Shown here piece after piece: positions 8,288 to 19,925 of a DNA stretch of 64,000 bases (the first letter of the stretch is position 1; each line of letters opens with the position of its first letter). This stretch comes from an uncultured Lachnospiraceae bacterium. Lineage in GTDB: Bacteria; Bacillota; Clostridia; Lachnospirales; Lachnospiraceae. The stretch is from positions 1 through 64,000 of the forward strand of contig CAMWJF010000005.1 in NCBI GenBank assembly GCA_947174505.1. Direction: 5' to 3'. Under the pieces are notes generated by a model that saw only the letters and a list, made by a program, of their open reading frames with translations, ran no database searches and was not told the DNA's origin. Position numbers and translations under genes: made by a program.

Positions 8288-8391
8288 CTACGGATAAAAT
8301 TTAGTATTATAAGCAACAAGTAACACAGGGGAATAGTTTCTGTAAGCTGTTCCCCTTTTTTACTCCAACGATAGAGAAGGAGGGGGTTTTT

Positions 8392-9282
8392 TTGAGCAAG
8401 TCAAAAAAGATGACGCTTAGCAAAAAACAAAATCTTACGGGATGGGTGTTTCTGGCTCCCGGCGCTATTTTGATTTTCATCATGAGTTTTGTACCGATGT
8501 TCAGGGCCTTGGTTTTATCATTTAAATCGGGCGTCGGCGCAAATATGAAGTGGAGCGGCATCTCCAATTACGTTCGAATGTTTCAGGATACAGTGTTTGT
8601 GCAATCCATTAAAAATACATTTTTCTATCTGCTTATTCAGGTGCCGGTAATGTTGATTCTGGCGTTGATTCTGGCGTCCATACTGAATAATAAGGATTTG
8701 AAATTCAAGGGGCTTTTCCGGACGATGATTTTCCTGCCGTGCGCGACCTCGCTTGTGGCATACGCAATCATTTTCCGTTCCCTGTTTGCCAACAATGGTC
8801 TGATTAATCTGCTTCTGGTCAATCTGGGTATATTAGACCAGCCCTATGCGTTTCTGACACACACAACGAGCGCGCGTATCGTCATTATCATTGCGCTGCT
8901 CTGGCGGTGGACGGGATACAATATGGTATTCTATCTGTCGGGTCTGCAGAATATAGAGTATTCCGTATATGAGGCGGCTAAGATCGACGGCGCGTCTGCG
9001 GTACAGTCCTTCTTTAAGATTACGGTGCCGCTTCTGAAACCCACAATTCTGTTGACAGCGATAATGTCCACCAACGGCACATTACAGCTCTTTGATGAGT
9101 CGGTCAACCTGACCAACGGCGGCCCGGCAAATACATCGATCACAATGTCGCATTACATATATGATATGTCCTTTAAGTATGTGCCGAACTTCGGTTATGC
9201 GGCTGCAATGTCCTTCTTAATTTTGGTTCTGGTTGCCGTTCTGGCATTCCTGCAGATGAAAGTAGGTGATAAGCGTGATTAA
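8392..9282 (+). CDS. carbohydrate ABC transporter permease (MalF/LacF type)
   Basis: 296 residues from TTG 8392, preceded by GAAGGAGGGGG. Six membrane helices; the binding-protein-dependent permease loop EAAKIDGASAVQSFFKITVPLL is the EAA motif that docks the ATPase. It forms the heterodimeric channel with the next gene, which overlaps its end by 8 bases. Typical length and architecture for the MalF branch without the long periplasmic insertion. Confidence 0.95.
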   Translation: MSKSKKMTLSKKQNLTGWVFLAPGAILIFIMSFVPMFRALVLSFKSGVGANMKWSGISNYVRMFQDTVFVQSIKNTFFYLLIQVPVMLILALILASILNNKDLKFKGLFRTMIFLPCATSLVAYAIIFRSLFANNGLINLLLVNLGILDQPYAFLTHTTSARIVIIIALLWRWTGYNMVFYLSGLQNIEYSVYEAAKIDGASAVQSFFKITVPLLKPTILLTAIMSTNGTLQLFDESVNLTNGGPANTSITMSHYIYDMSFKYVPNFGYAAAMSFLILVLVAVLAFLQMKVGDKRD

Positions 9283-10081
9283 ATTAAGAAAATTTGGCAT
9301 GTACCTGTTTTTGTGTATCGTATCCTTTATCTCTGTCTTTCCGCTGTACTGGATGGTAAGCGCGGCGACGAACAAGAGCGCGGAGGTCATTTCCGGGCGG
9401 TTGATTCCGGGTACCTATTTTCTGGAAAACTGGAAAAACCTGATGGCGGCGCAGAATGTAGGGAGAGCGTTCGGTAACTCCTTCAAGTATGCGATTATAT
9501 TGACAATCGTGTCACTTATAGTCAGTTCTCTGGCGGGTTATGGATTTGAGATTTTCCATGATAAAGGCAAGGATATTCTGATGAGCATTATCCTGCTGGC
9601 GATGATGGTGCCTTTTGTGGCGACCATGATTCCCCTGTTTCAGATGTTCTCGAAGGCGGGATGGTTAAACACGACGATCGGATTTATTCTGCCGACGATT
9701 TCCACACCGTTTTTGATAATGATGTTCCGGCAGAGTGCGAGATCCTTCCCGCACGATATTATGGAGGCGGCGAGAATCGACGGGCTGTCCGAGATCCGCA
9801 TCTTCTTCCAGATGTTTATTCCGACCATGCGTTCCACTTATGCGGCGGCTATGACGATCACCTTTATGAACGCATGGAACAGCTACCTCTGGCCGAAGGT
9901 AATTATGACGGACAGCTTAAGCCAGACGATGCCAATGGTGGTGGCGAACCTGACCGAGGGCTATGTGACGGATTACGGTATGCTGATGCTGGCCGTACTG
10001 ATCTGTACCCTGCCCACTGCAGTTGTATTCTTCTGCTTACAGAATGCATTTGCAGAAGGTATCACCGGCGCTGTGAAATAA
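9275..10081 (+). CDS. carbohydrate ABC transporter permease (MalG/LacG type)
   Basis: 268 residues from GTG 9275, with AGGTGA a few bases upstream; an in-frame GTG at 9266 is a possible but less likely start. Six helices, EAA motif EAARIDGLSEIRIFFQMFIP, and a 'FPLYWMVSAATNKS' N-terminus typical of MalG-type permeases. Overlaps the end of the upstream permease, so translation is probably coupled. Partner of the MalF-type subunit and the binding protein at 6911. Confidence 0.95.
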   Translation: MIKLRKFGMYLFLCIVSFISVFPLYWMVSAATNKSAEVISGRLIPGTYFLENWKNLMAAQNVGRAFGNSFKYAIILTIVSLIVSSLAGYGFEIFHDKGKDILMSIILLAMMVPFVATMIPLFQMFSKAGWLNTTIGFILPTISTPFLIMMFRQSARSFPHDIMEAARIDGLSEIRIFFQMFIPTMRSTYAAAMTITFMNAWNSYLWPKVIMTDSLSQTMPMVVANLTEGYVTDYGMLMLAVLICTLPTAVVFFCLQNAFAEGITGAVK

Positions 10082-10234
10082 TAAGGCTGAAATGCTTCGG
10101 AATGGAAGAAAGCATGTATTTATAGGGCGCGGGCCCGAAGAATGGGTAAAAGGAAAGCAGCCAGGCAGAGGCGCAATCTGTACAAGGCTGCGAGGAATGA
10201 TTTTCTGAAAATAAGGTGTCAAAAACATCTGGGT

Positions 10235-10320
10235 ATTTGGGTGCTTTTGGCGCCTTTGTTATAACAAAGCAGGCGTGGCTTGCTTCCAAGCTGCGCTTGG
10301 TTGCGAGATCTGCTGCGCAG
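10235..10320 (+). repeat. intergenic hairpin cluster before beta-galactosidase
   Basis: The 275-base gap between permease and beta-galactosidase holds no supportable gene but several compact palindromes: CTTTGTTATAACAAAG (10254-10269), CCAAG-ctgcg-CTTGG near 10286-10300 and TCTGC-tgc-GCAGA near 10308-10320. No long T-run follows, so a role in transcript processing or partial termination is more likely than full termination. Confidence 0.5.
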
Positions 10321-10330
10321 ACTCAAATAA

Positions 10331-13441
<3,111 letters not shown>

Positions 13442-13446
13442 GGGAA

Positions 13447-13485
13447 AAGGGAGACAGATCTTCGGATTTGTCTCTCCTTTGTTTT
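13447..13485 (+). terminator. terminator after beta-galactosidase
   Basis: GGGAGACAGATC pairs with GATTTGTCTCTCC around a TTCG tetraloop (13461-13464), followed by TTTGTTTT. Confidence 0.9.
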
Positions 13486-13525
13486 AACGCAGAGGCAGAA
13501 CAGAATTTCTGTATGCAAAAAAGTT

Positions 13526-13555
13526 TTGTTTGGTCTTTCGGCATTATATTATACT
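13526..13555 (+). promoter_or_regulatory. probable pyk promoter
   Basis: TTGTTT (13526-13531), 18-base spacer, TATACT (13550-13555), about 130 bases before the pyk start. Confidence 0.5.
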
Positions 13556-13683
13556 GTATTATAAAAGGAATTTCCGGAATATATGTATTAAGTCAATTTC
13601 CGTGTATGAAAAAGGAGGTTTTTGGTTTAAAATCATAGAAAAGGAATCAGGATCGGCGCAGAGGCCGGAGAACGGAGGCAGGA

Positions 13684-15099
13684 ATGCGAAAAACAAAGAT
13701 TGTATGTACTCTTGGACCATCCACGGACAACGAGGATGTGCTACGGCAGATGATGTTAGAGGGAATGAACGTTGCCAGATGCAACTTTTCCCACGGCGTC
13801 CACGAGGATCATAAGAGAAGAATGGATGTGGTGAAAAAGCTTCGGAAGGAAGTTGGCAGGCCGGTGGCAATCCTGCTTGACACGAAAGGGCCGGAGGTCC
13901 GCGTGAAAAATTTTAAGGAAGGAAAGGTTGTTCTGGAGGAGGGACAGCTCTTTACCTTAACGGCCGACGAGGTGGAGGGCACAAAGGATATTGTGAGCGT
14001 AACATATAACAGGCTCTATGAGGATCTGGAAGAGGGAATGCGGGTGCTCATAGACGACGGGCTGATTGAGATGAAGGTGGAGAAGGTGGACAAAAGCAAT
14101 ATTGTCTGCCGCGTTATAAACGGCGGTACCGTCTCCAATCACAAGGGCGTCAATGTGCCGGATGTGGATTTGTCCATGCCTTACATCAGTGAAAAGGACA
14201 GGGAAGATATTCTCTTTGGCATCGAACAGGACGTGGACTTTATCGCGGCCTCCTTTGTCCAGAAAAAAGAGGATATTTTGCAGCTCCGTAAGCTCCTTGA
14301 GAAAAACGGCGGCGAGGATATCAAGATTATTTCCAAGATTGAAAATGCGCAGGGCGTAGCGAACATCGACGATATTCTGGCAGTGTCCGACGGCGTTATG
14401 GTGGCAAGAGGCGACATGGGCGTGGAAATTCCCTATGAGGATGTGCCTGTGATCCAGAAGGAGATCATCAAGAAGGTGTACCGTGCCGGGAAACAGGTGA
14501 TTACTGCTACGCAGATGCTGGAGTCCATGATTAAGAATCCAAGGCCCACCCGGGCGGAGACCACGGACGTGGCCAATGCGGTTTATGACGGCACCAGCGC
14601 GATCATGCTTTCCGGGGAGACGGCGGCAGGCGCTTATCCCGTGGAGGCGGTTAAGACGATGGTAAAAATTGCGGAGCGCACGGAACAGGATGTGGATTAC
14701 CGCAAGCGGTTTTTCCTGCTGGAACGCGGGGCGAATCCCGATGTGACGGACGCGATCTGCCACGCGACCTGCACGACGGCCCTCGACCTGAATGCGAAGG
14801 CCATCGTGACGGTTACAAAATCCGGCAGATCCGCCAGAATGATATCCCGCTACCGCCCCAAGAGCGATATTATAAGCTGCGCCACGACCGAGAAGGTGTG
14901 CAGACAGCTTTCCCTGACATGGGGTGTGACGCCTCTTCTGATAAAGGAGGAGAAGGATGCCTATGTGCTGTTTGACAAGGCAATTGCGGCAGCGGAGAAA
15001 AAAGGGCTTCTGGAGAAGGGCGACCTGACGGTTATCACCTCCGGGGTGCCGATCGGTATTTCCGGCACTACAAATATGATCAAGGTGCAGATTGTATAG
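13684..15099 (+). CDS. pyk: pyruvate kinase
   Basis: 471 residues. ATG 13684 has GGAGG 5 bases upstream. Catalyses phosphoenolpyruvate + ADP to pyruvate + ATP. Family features: RKTKIVCTLGPSTDNE start, NVARCNFSHG, DTKGPEVR, the signature IISKIENAQGVANIDDIL with the catalytic Lys, VARGDMGVEIP and MLSGETAAGAYPVEAV. It has the short architecture (A, B and C domains) without the extra PEP-utiliser-like C-terminal domain seen in Bacillus. Its 3' end overlaps the convergent phosphoesterase gene by 20 bases. Confidence 0.97.
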   Translation: MRKTKIVCTLGPSTDNEDVLRQMMLEGMNVARCNFSHGVHEDHKRRMDVVKKLRKEVGRPVAILLDTKGPEVRVKNFKEGKVVLEEGQLFTLTADEVEGTKDIVSVTYNRLYEDLEEGMRVLIDDGLIEMKVEKVDKSNIVCRVINGGTVSNHKGVNVPDVDLSMPYISEKDREDILFGIEQDVDFIAASFVQKKEDILQLRKLLEKNGGEDIKIISKIENAQGVANIDDILAVSDGVMVARGDMGVEIPYEDVPVIQKEIIKKVYRAGKQVITATQMLESMIKNPRPTRAETTDVANAVYDGTSAIMLSGETAAGAYPVEAVKTMVKIAERTEQDVDYRKRFFLLERGANPDVTDAICHATCTTALDLNAKAIVTVTKSGRSARMISRYRPKSDIISCATTEKVCRQLSLTWGVTPLLIKEEKDAYVLFDKAIAAAEKKGLLEKGDLTVITSGVPIGISGTTNMIKVQIV

Positions 15100-15985
15100 G
15101 TGTGTGGGAAGAAAGCGGGTTCGCTTTCCAAACGGTTTCCGAATCGTACAAAGAAACCGGTCCCGAAATAATTTCCCGCGCCACATAGAGCGTGCTGTCT
15201 GTCCGGGTGGCCATGCTCCATTTGACCAGGGTCATGGTCATCCGCTCGATTTCGATGCATGTGATACAGCGGGGATGGACGCAGCTCCCGGTGTTATAGT
15301 AATGGGCCGGGTTATCAGGCAGCGTCGGGCGGTGTGTGTGTCCGGCAATCAGGATGCGTCGGTTTTCTTCTGCCCATCGGTTCAGTCGGCTTTCACATTT
15401 GTTTTTGGTATGGTAATTTTTTGCAGCGCTTGTAGGGTCGAGCACACCCAGATTTTCCAGCGGGTTCCAGACATACCGCACAAGGAAACGGGATAGGGGC
15501 CAGAGGGTAGAATTAAGCAGACTGGCCTGATGCCCGTGTGTCAGGTAAAGGGATATGCGGGGTGTGTGATCAGGCGGTGTGCCTGTGGTAAGGATGATGC
15601 CTTCATAAAAACATAGGGGAGAAAAGAGGGGCTGTAGCCTCTTTTTTCGTTTTACGATGTCGTGGTTACCGTAGAGGAGATACAGTCTGTTTTGCCGGTG
15701 GAACTGCTCAAATATGCGGAACACATCACTGTGGATATCCATGATATTTTGTATGCGTCTGTTCTCCCAAAGCTCATCCCCGTCGCCAAGCTCGATATAG
15801 GTAAAGCCCTGCCGGTAATAATGCTCCATGGCGGCGAAATACAGATGCTGGTTTTTCAGAAAATTGTCGGAGGAAGTGCCGATGCCACGGTGGCAGTCGC
15901 TCATTAGGATATAGCGGGAGCGTTGAGAGAGGGGCAGCAGCGGCGCATGCAGGAAAGCGCGGTTAAGCCGCGTGGACGTACTCAT
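15080..15985 (-). CDS. calcineurin-like metallophosphoesterase
   Basis: 301 residues with all metal motifs in order: SDCHRG near residue 29, GDGDE, YGNHDIV, THGH and GHTHRP. The layout recalls UDP-diacylglucosamine hydrolase-like and related phosphoesterases, but the substrate cannot be assigned in a Gram-positive genome. It starts 2 bases after the DUF4474 gene ends, so the two form an operon on the minus strand. It converges on pyk with a 20-base overlap of coding ends. Confidence 0.88.
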   Translation of the reverse strand: MSTSTRLNRAFLHAPLLPLSQRSRYILMSDCHRGIGTSSDNFLKNQHLYFAAMEHYYRQGFTYIELGDGDELWENRRIQNIMDIHSDVFRIFEQFHRQNRLYLLYGNHDIVKRKKRLQPLFSPLCFYEGIILTTGTPPDHTPRISLYLTHGHQASLLNSTLWPLSRFLVRYVWNPLENLGVLDPTSAAKNYHTKNKCESRLNRWAEENRRILIAGHTHRPTLPDNPAHYYNTGSCVHPRCITCIEIERMTMTLVKWSMATRTDSTLYVAREIISGPVSLYDSETVWKANPLSSHTPIQSAP

Positions 15986-15987
15986 AT

Positions 15988-16893
15988 TCAGCGCCCTCTG
16001 CCGTAACGCCTGTGGCAGCGTTTATGACATCTGCGCAGTCTGAGGAGTTTTCGGAAAGCAGGAGGAAGATAGTAGTACAGATATAAGATCCGATCCTCAG
16101 TGCAGAGAAAGGGTCTGGTCACCCACAGATAGAGCCTACAGAAGAGTTTGTTTTTCCACTGGGAAAAACATCTCCAGAAACGTGTGATGAGGTTGTATTT
16201 TGTGGGAGCTTTGTGGAAGAAAAGACAGACGGTGAGTCCCCGGACAGACAGGCAGTCTTCCGTGTATCCGGCCCGTTTTAAACCGTTCAGGAAGGCTGAG
16301 AGCATTTCCCTGTTGGGAAAGCTGATACAGGACTCCATGGTTAGGGCGGAGGGTCTGGAAAAGCATCCTACGAGAAAGGCAGTCAGCCACCAGTGCCGTT
16401 CGGAATTGCAAATACACTCGTTCTCACACTTGCAGAGCCGGAAGGAACAGTCCAGCATTTCGTCATCTTCCACACAGGAAAACCAGGCGGTTTTATAATC
16501 CGCTTCGGGAATTATGCCGTCTGCATGGTATATGCCGATTTCCGCTCCGGTATTGATGCCGTACTGCCCTTTCCAGAATTCTATCAGCCATGTACGGCCC
16601 CGGTAATCAAAATAAACGGGAAGAGCGTCGAAAACCATCTGGAAACGGGGCGCCATATAATCGTAGAGCCGGGTGTATCCGGCCTGCCTCTGCGGGGCGT
16701 CCGTTGTGGAAGAAAAAAAGCCGCAGTTACAGTGGAAACGATAGCCGAAGGGATAAACCAGCTCGTCTAAGAGGGTACATTTGGCACAGCAGTCCATGCC
16801 TTTTATCTTACAGATAATTTTTTTCCTGCGGCATTGAAAAAAGATGCAGCCGAGAAGGGCAATGAGAAGTAAAGCAAAGAATAAATAATACAT
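15988..16893 (-). CDS. DUF4474-like membrane-anchored protein
   Basis: 301 residues. An N-terminal membrane helix (about 2-20) is followed by a Cys-rich stretch (CRRKKIICKIKGMDCCAKC) and a conserved-looking core with YDYMAPRFQMVFD, PVYFDYRGRTWLIEFWKGQYG and GAEIGIY, which I recognise as the DUF4474 type. Function unknown. The C-terminus is Arg/His/Cys rich and basic. Upstream partner of the phosphoesterase; spacing suggests co-translation. Confidence 0.65.
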   Translation of the reverse strand: MYYLFFALLLIALLGCIFFQCRRKKIICKIKGMDCCAKCTLLDELVYPFGYRFHCNCGFFSSTTDAPQRQAGYTRLYDYMAPRFQMVFDALPVYFDYRGRTWLIEFWKGQYGINTGAEIGIYHADGIIPEADYKTAWFSCVEDDEMLDCSFRLCKCENECICNSERHWWLTAFLVGCFSRPSALTMESCISFPNREMLSAFLNGLKRAGYTEDCLSVRGLTVCLFFHKAPTKYNLITRFWRCFSQWKNKLFCRLYLWVTRPFLCTEDRILYLYYYLPPAFRKLLRLRRCHKRCHRRYGRGR

Positions 16894-17012
16894 AACTTCA
16901 TATCCTGTGTCGTTTTACTCTATTTTATGTCGAAAGAAGAAAAAATGTGAGGCGGTGTTATGATAGCATCAGGAAATTCTGACGGCGGAAACCATGAAAG
17001 TGGAGTGCGCCA

Positions 17013-18029
17013 TTAGGGAACGAGGAACAGGCAGGCCAGAGGAACCGTCACAAGGCTTAAAACGGTAGTCAGGATGATGCCCTGCGAGATAGCTTCGGTT
17101 TCCATGTCCATCTGTTTGGCGAGCATAAGGGGCATGTTGGCGGCGGGAACGGCAACCATCAGGAGCATGGTATTTAAAATCAGTTTGTTATCCACCACTC
17201 CGCGCATCAAAAGCATACAGCCGATGGGCACGAGAATCTGCCGGAGCAGCGTGAAGGCGTAGAGCTTCGGATGGGAAAAGATGTCCTTTGGAGCCATCTG
17301 CGCTACGGAAACGCCCAGCACCAGCATGGATAAAAGGGTGGTGGCGCGCCCGGTGTAGGAGAGGGCTGAGGACAGGATCACGGGTACAGGGAAGTTTCCC
17401 AAATAAAAAATAATCGTAACCGCGGCGGATATGGTTCCCGCGTTGACCAGCTTCTGGAGACGGTTTGGGGCGGGAAGAACCGCTTCCTTTGGGGCGTGTT
17501 CTGCGGAAAGCACAGCGCCGTCTTTTGCCTGTCCGGCAGACGAAGAAGCGCTGTCATGCGCCTGCCCGGCGGCAGCTCTCTGTAGAAGGGAGATACCGAA
17601 GGTGTATATCAGCAGATTAAAGAGCAGATTAAAGATGGATACAAAAATCAGCGATTCACTGCCGATTACCGCGGAGGCCAGGGGGATGCCGATAAATCCC
17701 ACATTGCCGAAAACGGTCAGCATCTGGTAGGCATAGTGGAGATTTTTCGGCGCGCGCAGAACGTAGGGAAGCAGGAAGCCGACAGCGATTAAAACCGCAA
17801 AAACGGCAGCGTAAGCGATGAGGGCAATGCCCAGCTCGCGCAGGGAAGCCTTGGGGCCGTCGTCAAGGGCAGAACAGATTAAGAGCGCCGGGTTGGTGAC
17901 GTTGATGATCAGGCCGGAAATCTGCTTGGAGCCTTCCTCCGAAATTATTTTGCGCCGGTAAAGAATCATACCGATGCCGATTAGAATGAAGATGATGACC
18001 ATTTGCTGTAATACGATTGTGATGCTCAT
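17013..18029 (-). CDS. AEC family transporter (auxin efflux carrier type)
   Basis: 338 residues with about ten membrane helices in the two-half AEC layout (early GMILYRRKIISEEG and 'LLICSALDDGP', late 'MLLMVAVPAANMPLMLAKQMD'). Family members export or import small organic acids such as malate; substrate not deducible. The central loop, about residues 155-200, is replaced by an Ala/Ser/Glu low-complexity insertion with repeated 'AGQA' units (17440-17590). Divergent from glpK across a 280-base gap. Confidence 0.88.
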   Translation of the reverse strand: MSITIVLQQMVIIFILIGIGMILYRRKIISEEGSKQISGLIINVTNPALLICSALDDGPKASLRELGIALIAYAAVFAVLIAVGFLLPYVLRAPKNLHYAYQMLTVFGNVGFIGIPLASAVIGSESLIFVSIFNLLFNLLIYTFGISLLQRAAAGQAHDSASSSAGQAKDGAVLSAEHAPKEAVLPAPNRLQKLVNAGTISAAVTIIFYLGNFPVPVILSSALSYTGRATTLLSMLVLGVSVAQMAPKDIFSHPKLYAFTLLRQILVPIGCMLLMRGVVDNKLILNTMLLMVAVPAANMPLMLAKQMDMETEAISQGIILTTVLSLVTVPLACLFLVP

Positions 18030-18181
18030 GTATAATTTCCTCTTTTTTCGGATGCCCTGTGGCAGCGCCTATGGTGTTTTGACTGTTATTATTGCCGGAT
18101 GAGCCCCCAAATTTGCAAAGCAGTGTCCGCATACAGAACTCATCTCGAATTATTATAGTACTTTTTATGGAAAATGGAAGA

Positions 18182-18210
18182 TTGTTTTTCTACCGCACTC
18201 GTTATATACT
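18182..18210 (+). promoter_or_regulatory. glpK promoter
   Basis: TTGTTT (18182-18187), 17-base spacer, TATACT (18205-18210). Confidence 0.65.
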
Positions 18211-18230
18211 AATTTAGATAAAACGACATG

Positions 18231-18275
18231 GGGCCGTAAACCCGAAATGGCAGTGGCAAATCCGGGGTTTGGCCC
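18231..18275 (+). promoter_or_regulatory. hairpin in the glpK leader
   Basis: GGGCC-gt-AAACCC (18231-18243) pairs with GGGTTT-GGCCC (18265-18275), 11 pairs around a two-base bulge. No T-run follows, so it is not a plain terminator. It could be a regulatory or stabilising 5' leader structure. Confidence 0.45.
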
Positions 18276-18309
18276 GCATCGCGGCAAACTGCTCTGACAG
18301 GGGGTAATT

Positions 18310-19806
18310 ATGCAGAAATATATCATGGCTCTGGATCAGGGGACGACCAGCTCCCGCTGTATTCTGTTTGATAAAACGGGCGGGATCTGTAGCATGGCCC
18401 AGAAAGAATTTACCCAGATTTACCCGCAGGCCGGGTGGGTAGAGCACAACCCCCGCGAGTTATGGGCTTCCCAGCTTGCGGTGGCCATAGAGGCGATGGC
18501 GAACATCGGCGCGGACGTATCGCAGCTTGCGGGCATCGGTATCACAAACCAGCGGGAGACGACGATTGTGTGGGACAGGGAGACAGGGGAGCCGGTGTAT
18601 AACGCGATCGTGTGGCAGTGCCGGAGGACGGCGGAGTTTATCGACGGATTGAAGGCGCAGGGCTGTACGGAAATGATACGGGCGAAGACGGGGCTGGTGC
18701 CGGACGCTTATTTTTCGGGGAGCAAGATCGCCTGGATATTGGACCACGTGGAGGGCGTGCGGGAGAGGGCGGAACGCGGGGAACTGCTGTTTGGCACGGT
18801 GGATACCTGGCTGATCTGGAAACTGACGAAGGGGAAGGTACATGCTACAGATTATACCAATGCCTCTCGCACGATGCTTTATAATATTCACACGCTGGAA
18901 TGGGATGAGGCGCTTCTTTCCATGCTGCGGATTCCCCGGCAGATGCTGCCGGAGGTGAAGCCTTCCGGCACGGTGTTCGGTGAGAGCGACAGGAGTATTT
19001 TTGGTGCGCCTGTTCCCATTGCGGGTGCGGCGGGCGACCAGCAGGCGGCGCTTTTCGGACAGTGCTGTTTTGCGCCGGGACAGGTGAAAAACACGTATGG
19101 GACAGGCTGCTTCCTTCTGATGAATACGGGAAAGGACGCGATTGTCTCGGAGAGCGGCCTTCTCACCACAATTGCGGCGGGAGACGATGTCCGGCCGGAT
19201 TATGCTTTAGAAGGAAGCGTGTTTGTGGCGGGTGCGGCGGTGCAGTGGATGCGGGATGAGATGCGGATGATGAAGATTTCCCGGCATTCGGAAAAGTACG
19301 CCATGCGTGTGCCTGACACCAACGGCGTTTATGTGGTGCCCGCCTTTGTCGGCATAGGAACGCCTTACTGGAATCCTTACGCGCGGGGCACTGTGGTGGG
19401 CATCACGAGGGGCTGCCAGAAGGAGCACTTTGTGCGGGCGGTGCTGGAGTCCATTGCCTATCAGTCGATGGATGTGCTCAAGGCGATGGAGGAAGATGCC
19501 GGGATTATGCTTAGTGAGTTGAAGGTGGACGGCGGCGCCAGCGCCAACGATTTCCTGATGCAGTTTCAGGCGGATATCACGGGACAGGCGGTACACCGCC
19601 CAAGCTGTATTGAGACGACGGCTCTGGGCGCGGCCTATCTGGCAGGACTTTCGGTGGGGTATTGGAGGGATAGAGAGGAAATCTGTGAAAACTGGCAGCT
19701 TGGAAAGCGGTTTGATGTGACGATGGAGGAAAAGACAAGAGCGCAGCTTGTGAAAGGATGGAAACGCGCCGTCAGATGTGCGCTTGCATGGGCGGAGGAT
19801 GCGTGA
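18310..19806 (+). CDS. glpK: glycerol kinase
   Basis: 498 residues, standard length. Phosphorylates glycerol to glycerol 3-phosphate. Family motifs: [29 protein letters not shown], '[12 protein letters not shown]', [24 protein letters not shown] and [24 protein letters not shown] precedes the ATG. No glpF or glpD lies beside it, unlike many glycerol operons; it is followed immediately by a dispersed repeat and the GH36 gene. Confidence 0.97.
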   Translation: MQKYIMALDQGTTSSRCILFDKTGGICSMAQKEFTQIYPQAGWVEHNPRELWASQLAVAIEAMANIGADVSQLAGIGITNQRETTIVWDRETGEPVYNAIVWQCRRTAEFIDGLKAQGCTEMIRAKTGLVPDAYFSGSKIAWILDHVEGVRERAERGELLFGTVDTWLIWKLTKGKVHATDYTNASRTMLYNIHTLEWDEALLSMLRIPRQMLPEVKPSGTVFGESDRSIFGAPVPIAGAAGDQQAALFGQCCFAPGQVKNTYGTGCFLLMNTGKDAIVSESGLLTTIAAGDDVRPDYALEGSVFVAGAAVQWMRDEMRMMKISRHSEKYAMRVPDTNGVYVVPAFVGIGTPYWNPYARGTVVGITRGCQKEHFVRAVLESIAYQSMDVLKAMEEDAGIMLSELKVDGGASANDFLMQFQADITGQAVHRPSCIETTALGAAYLAGLSVGYWRDREEICENWQLGKRFDVTMEEKTRAQLVKGWKRAVRCALAWAEDA

Positions 19807-19808
19807 TA

Positions 19809-19900
19809 GCAATGAGCAGTGCGCAGACAGAGGAGTGAGCGGGGATGCACAGGGCCAATGCCCTCGGGCGGGGAAACCGAAAGTGTTCGGGCTGCACTGC
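19809..19900 (+). repeat. dispersed repeat family 2, copy 1
   Basis: Begins 3 bases after the glpK stop. It shares CAATGAGCAGTGCGCAGACA (19810-19829) and a GATGCA-AGGGC block with 48904-49034. Terminal inverted repeats GCAGTGC (19816-19822) / GCACTGC (19894-19900); internal hairpin AGGGC-caat-GCCCT. Confidence 0.7.
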
Positions 19901-19925
19901 AAAAACAACAGAAAGGAATCAGAAC

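Noticed and set aside
13530-13814. 94-codon frame overlapping the pyk start
   Set aside because: It covers the pyk promoter and leader and overlaps pyk in another frame; no ribosome site.
19845-19925. N-terminal extension of alpha-galactosidase
   Set aside because: It lies in the family-2 repeat, is not protein-like for GH36, and ATG 19926 has its own ribosome site.
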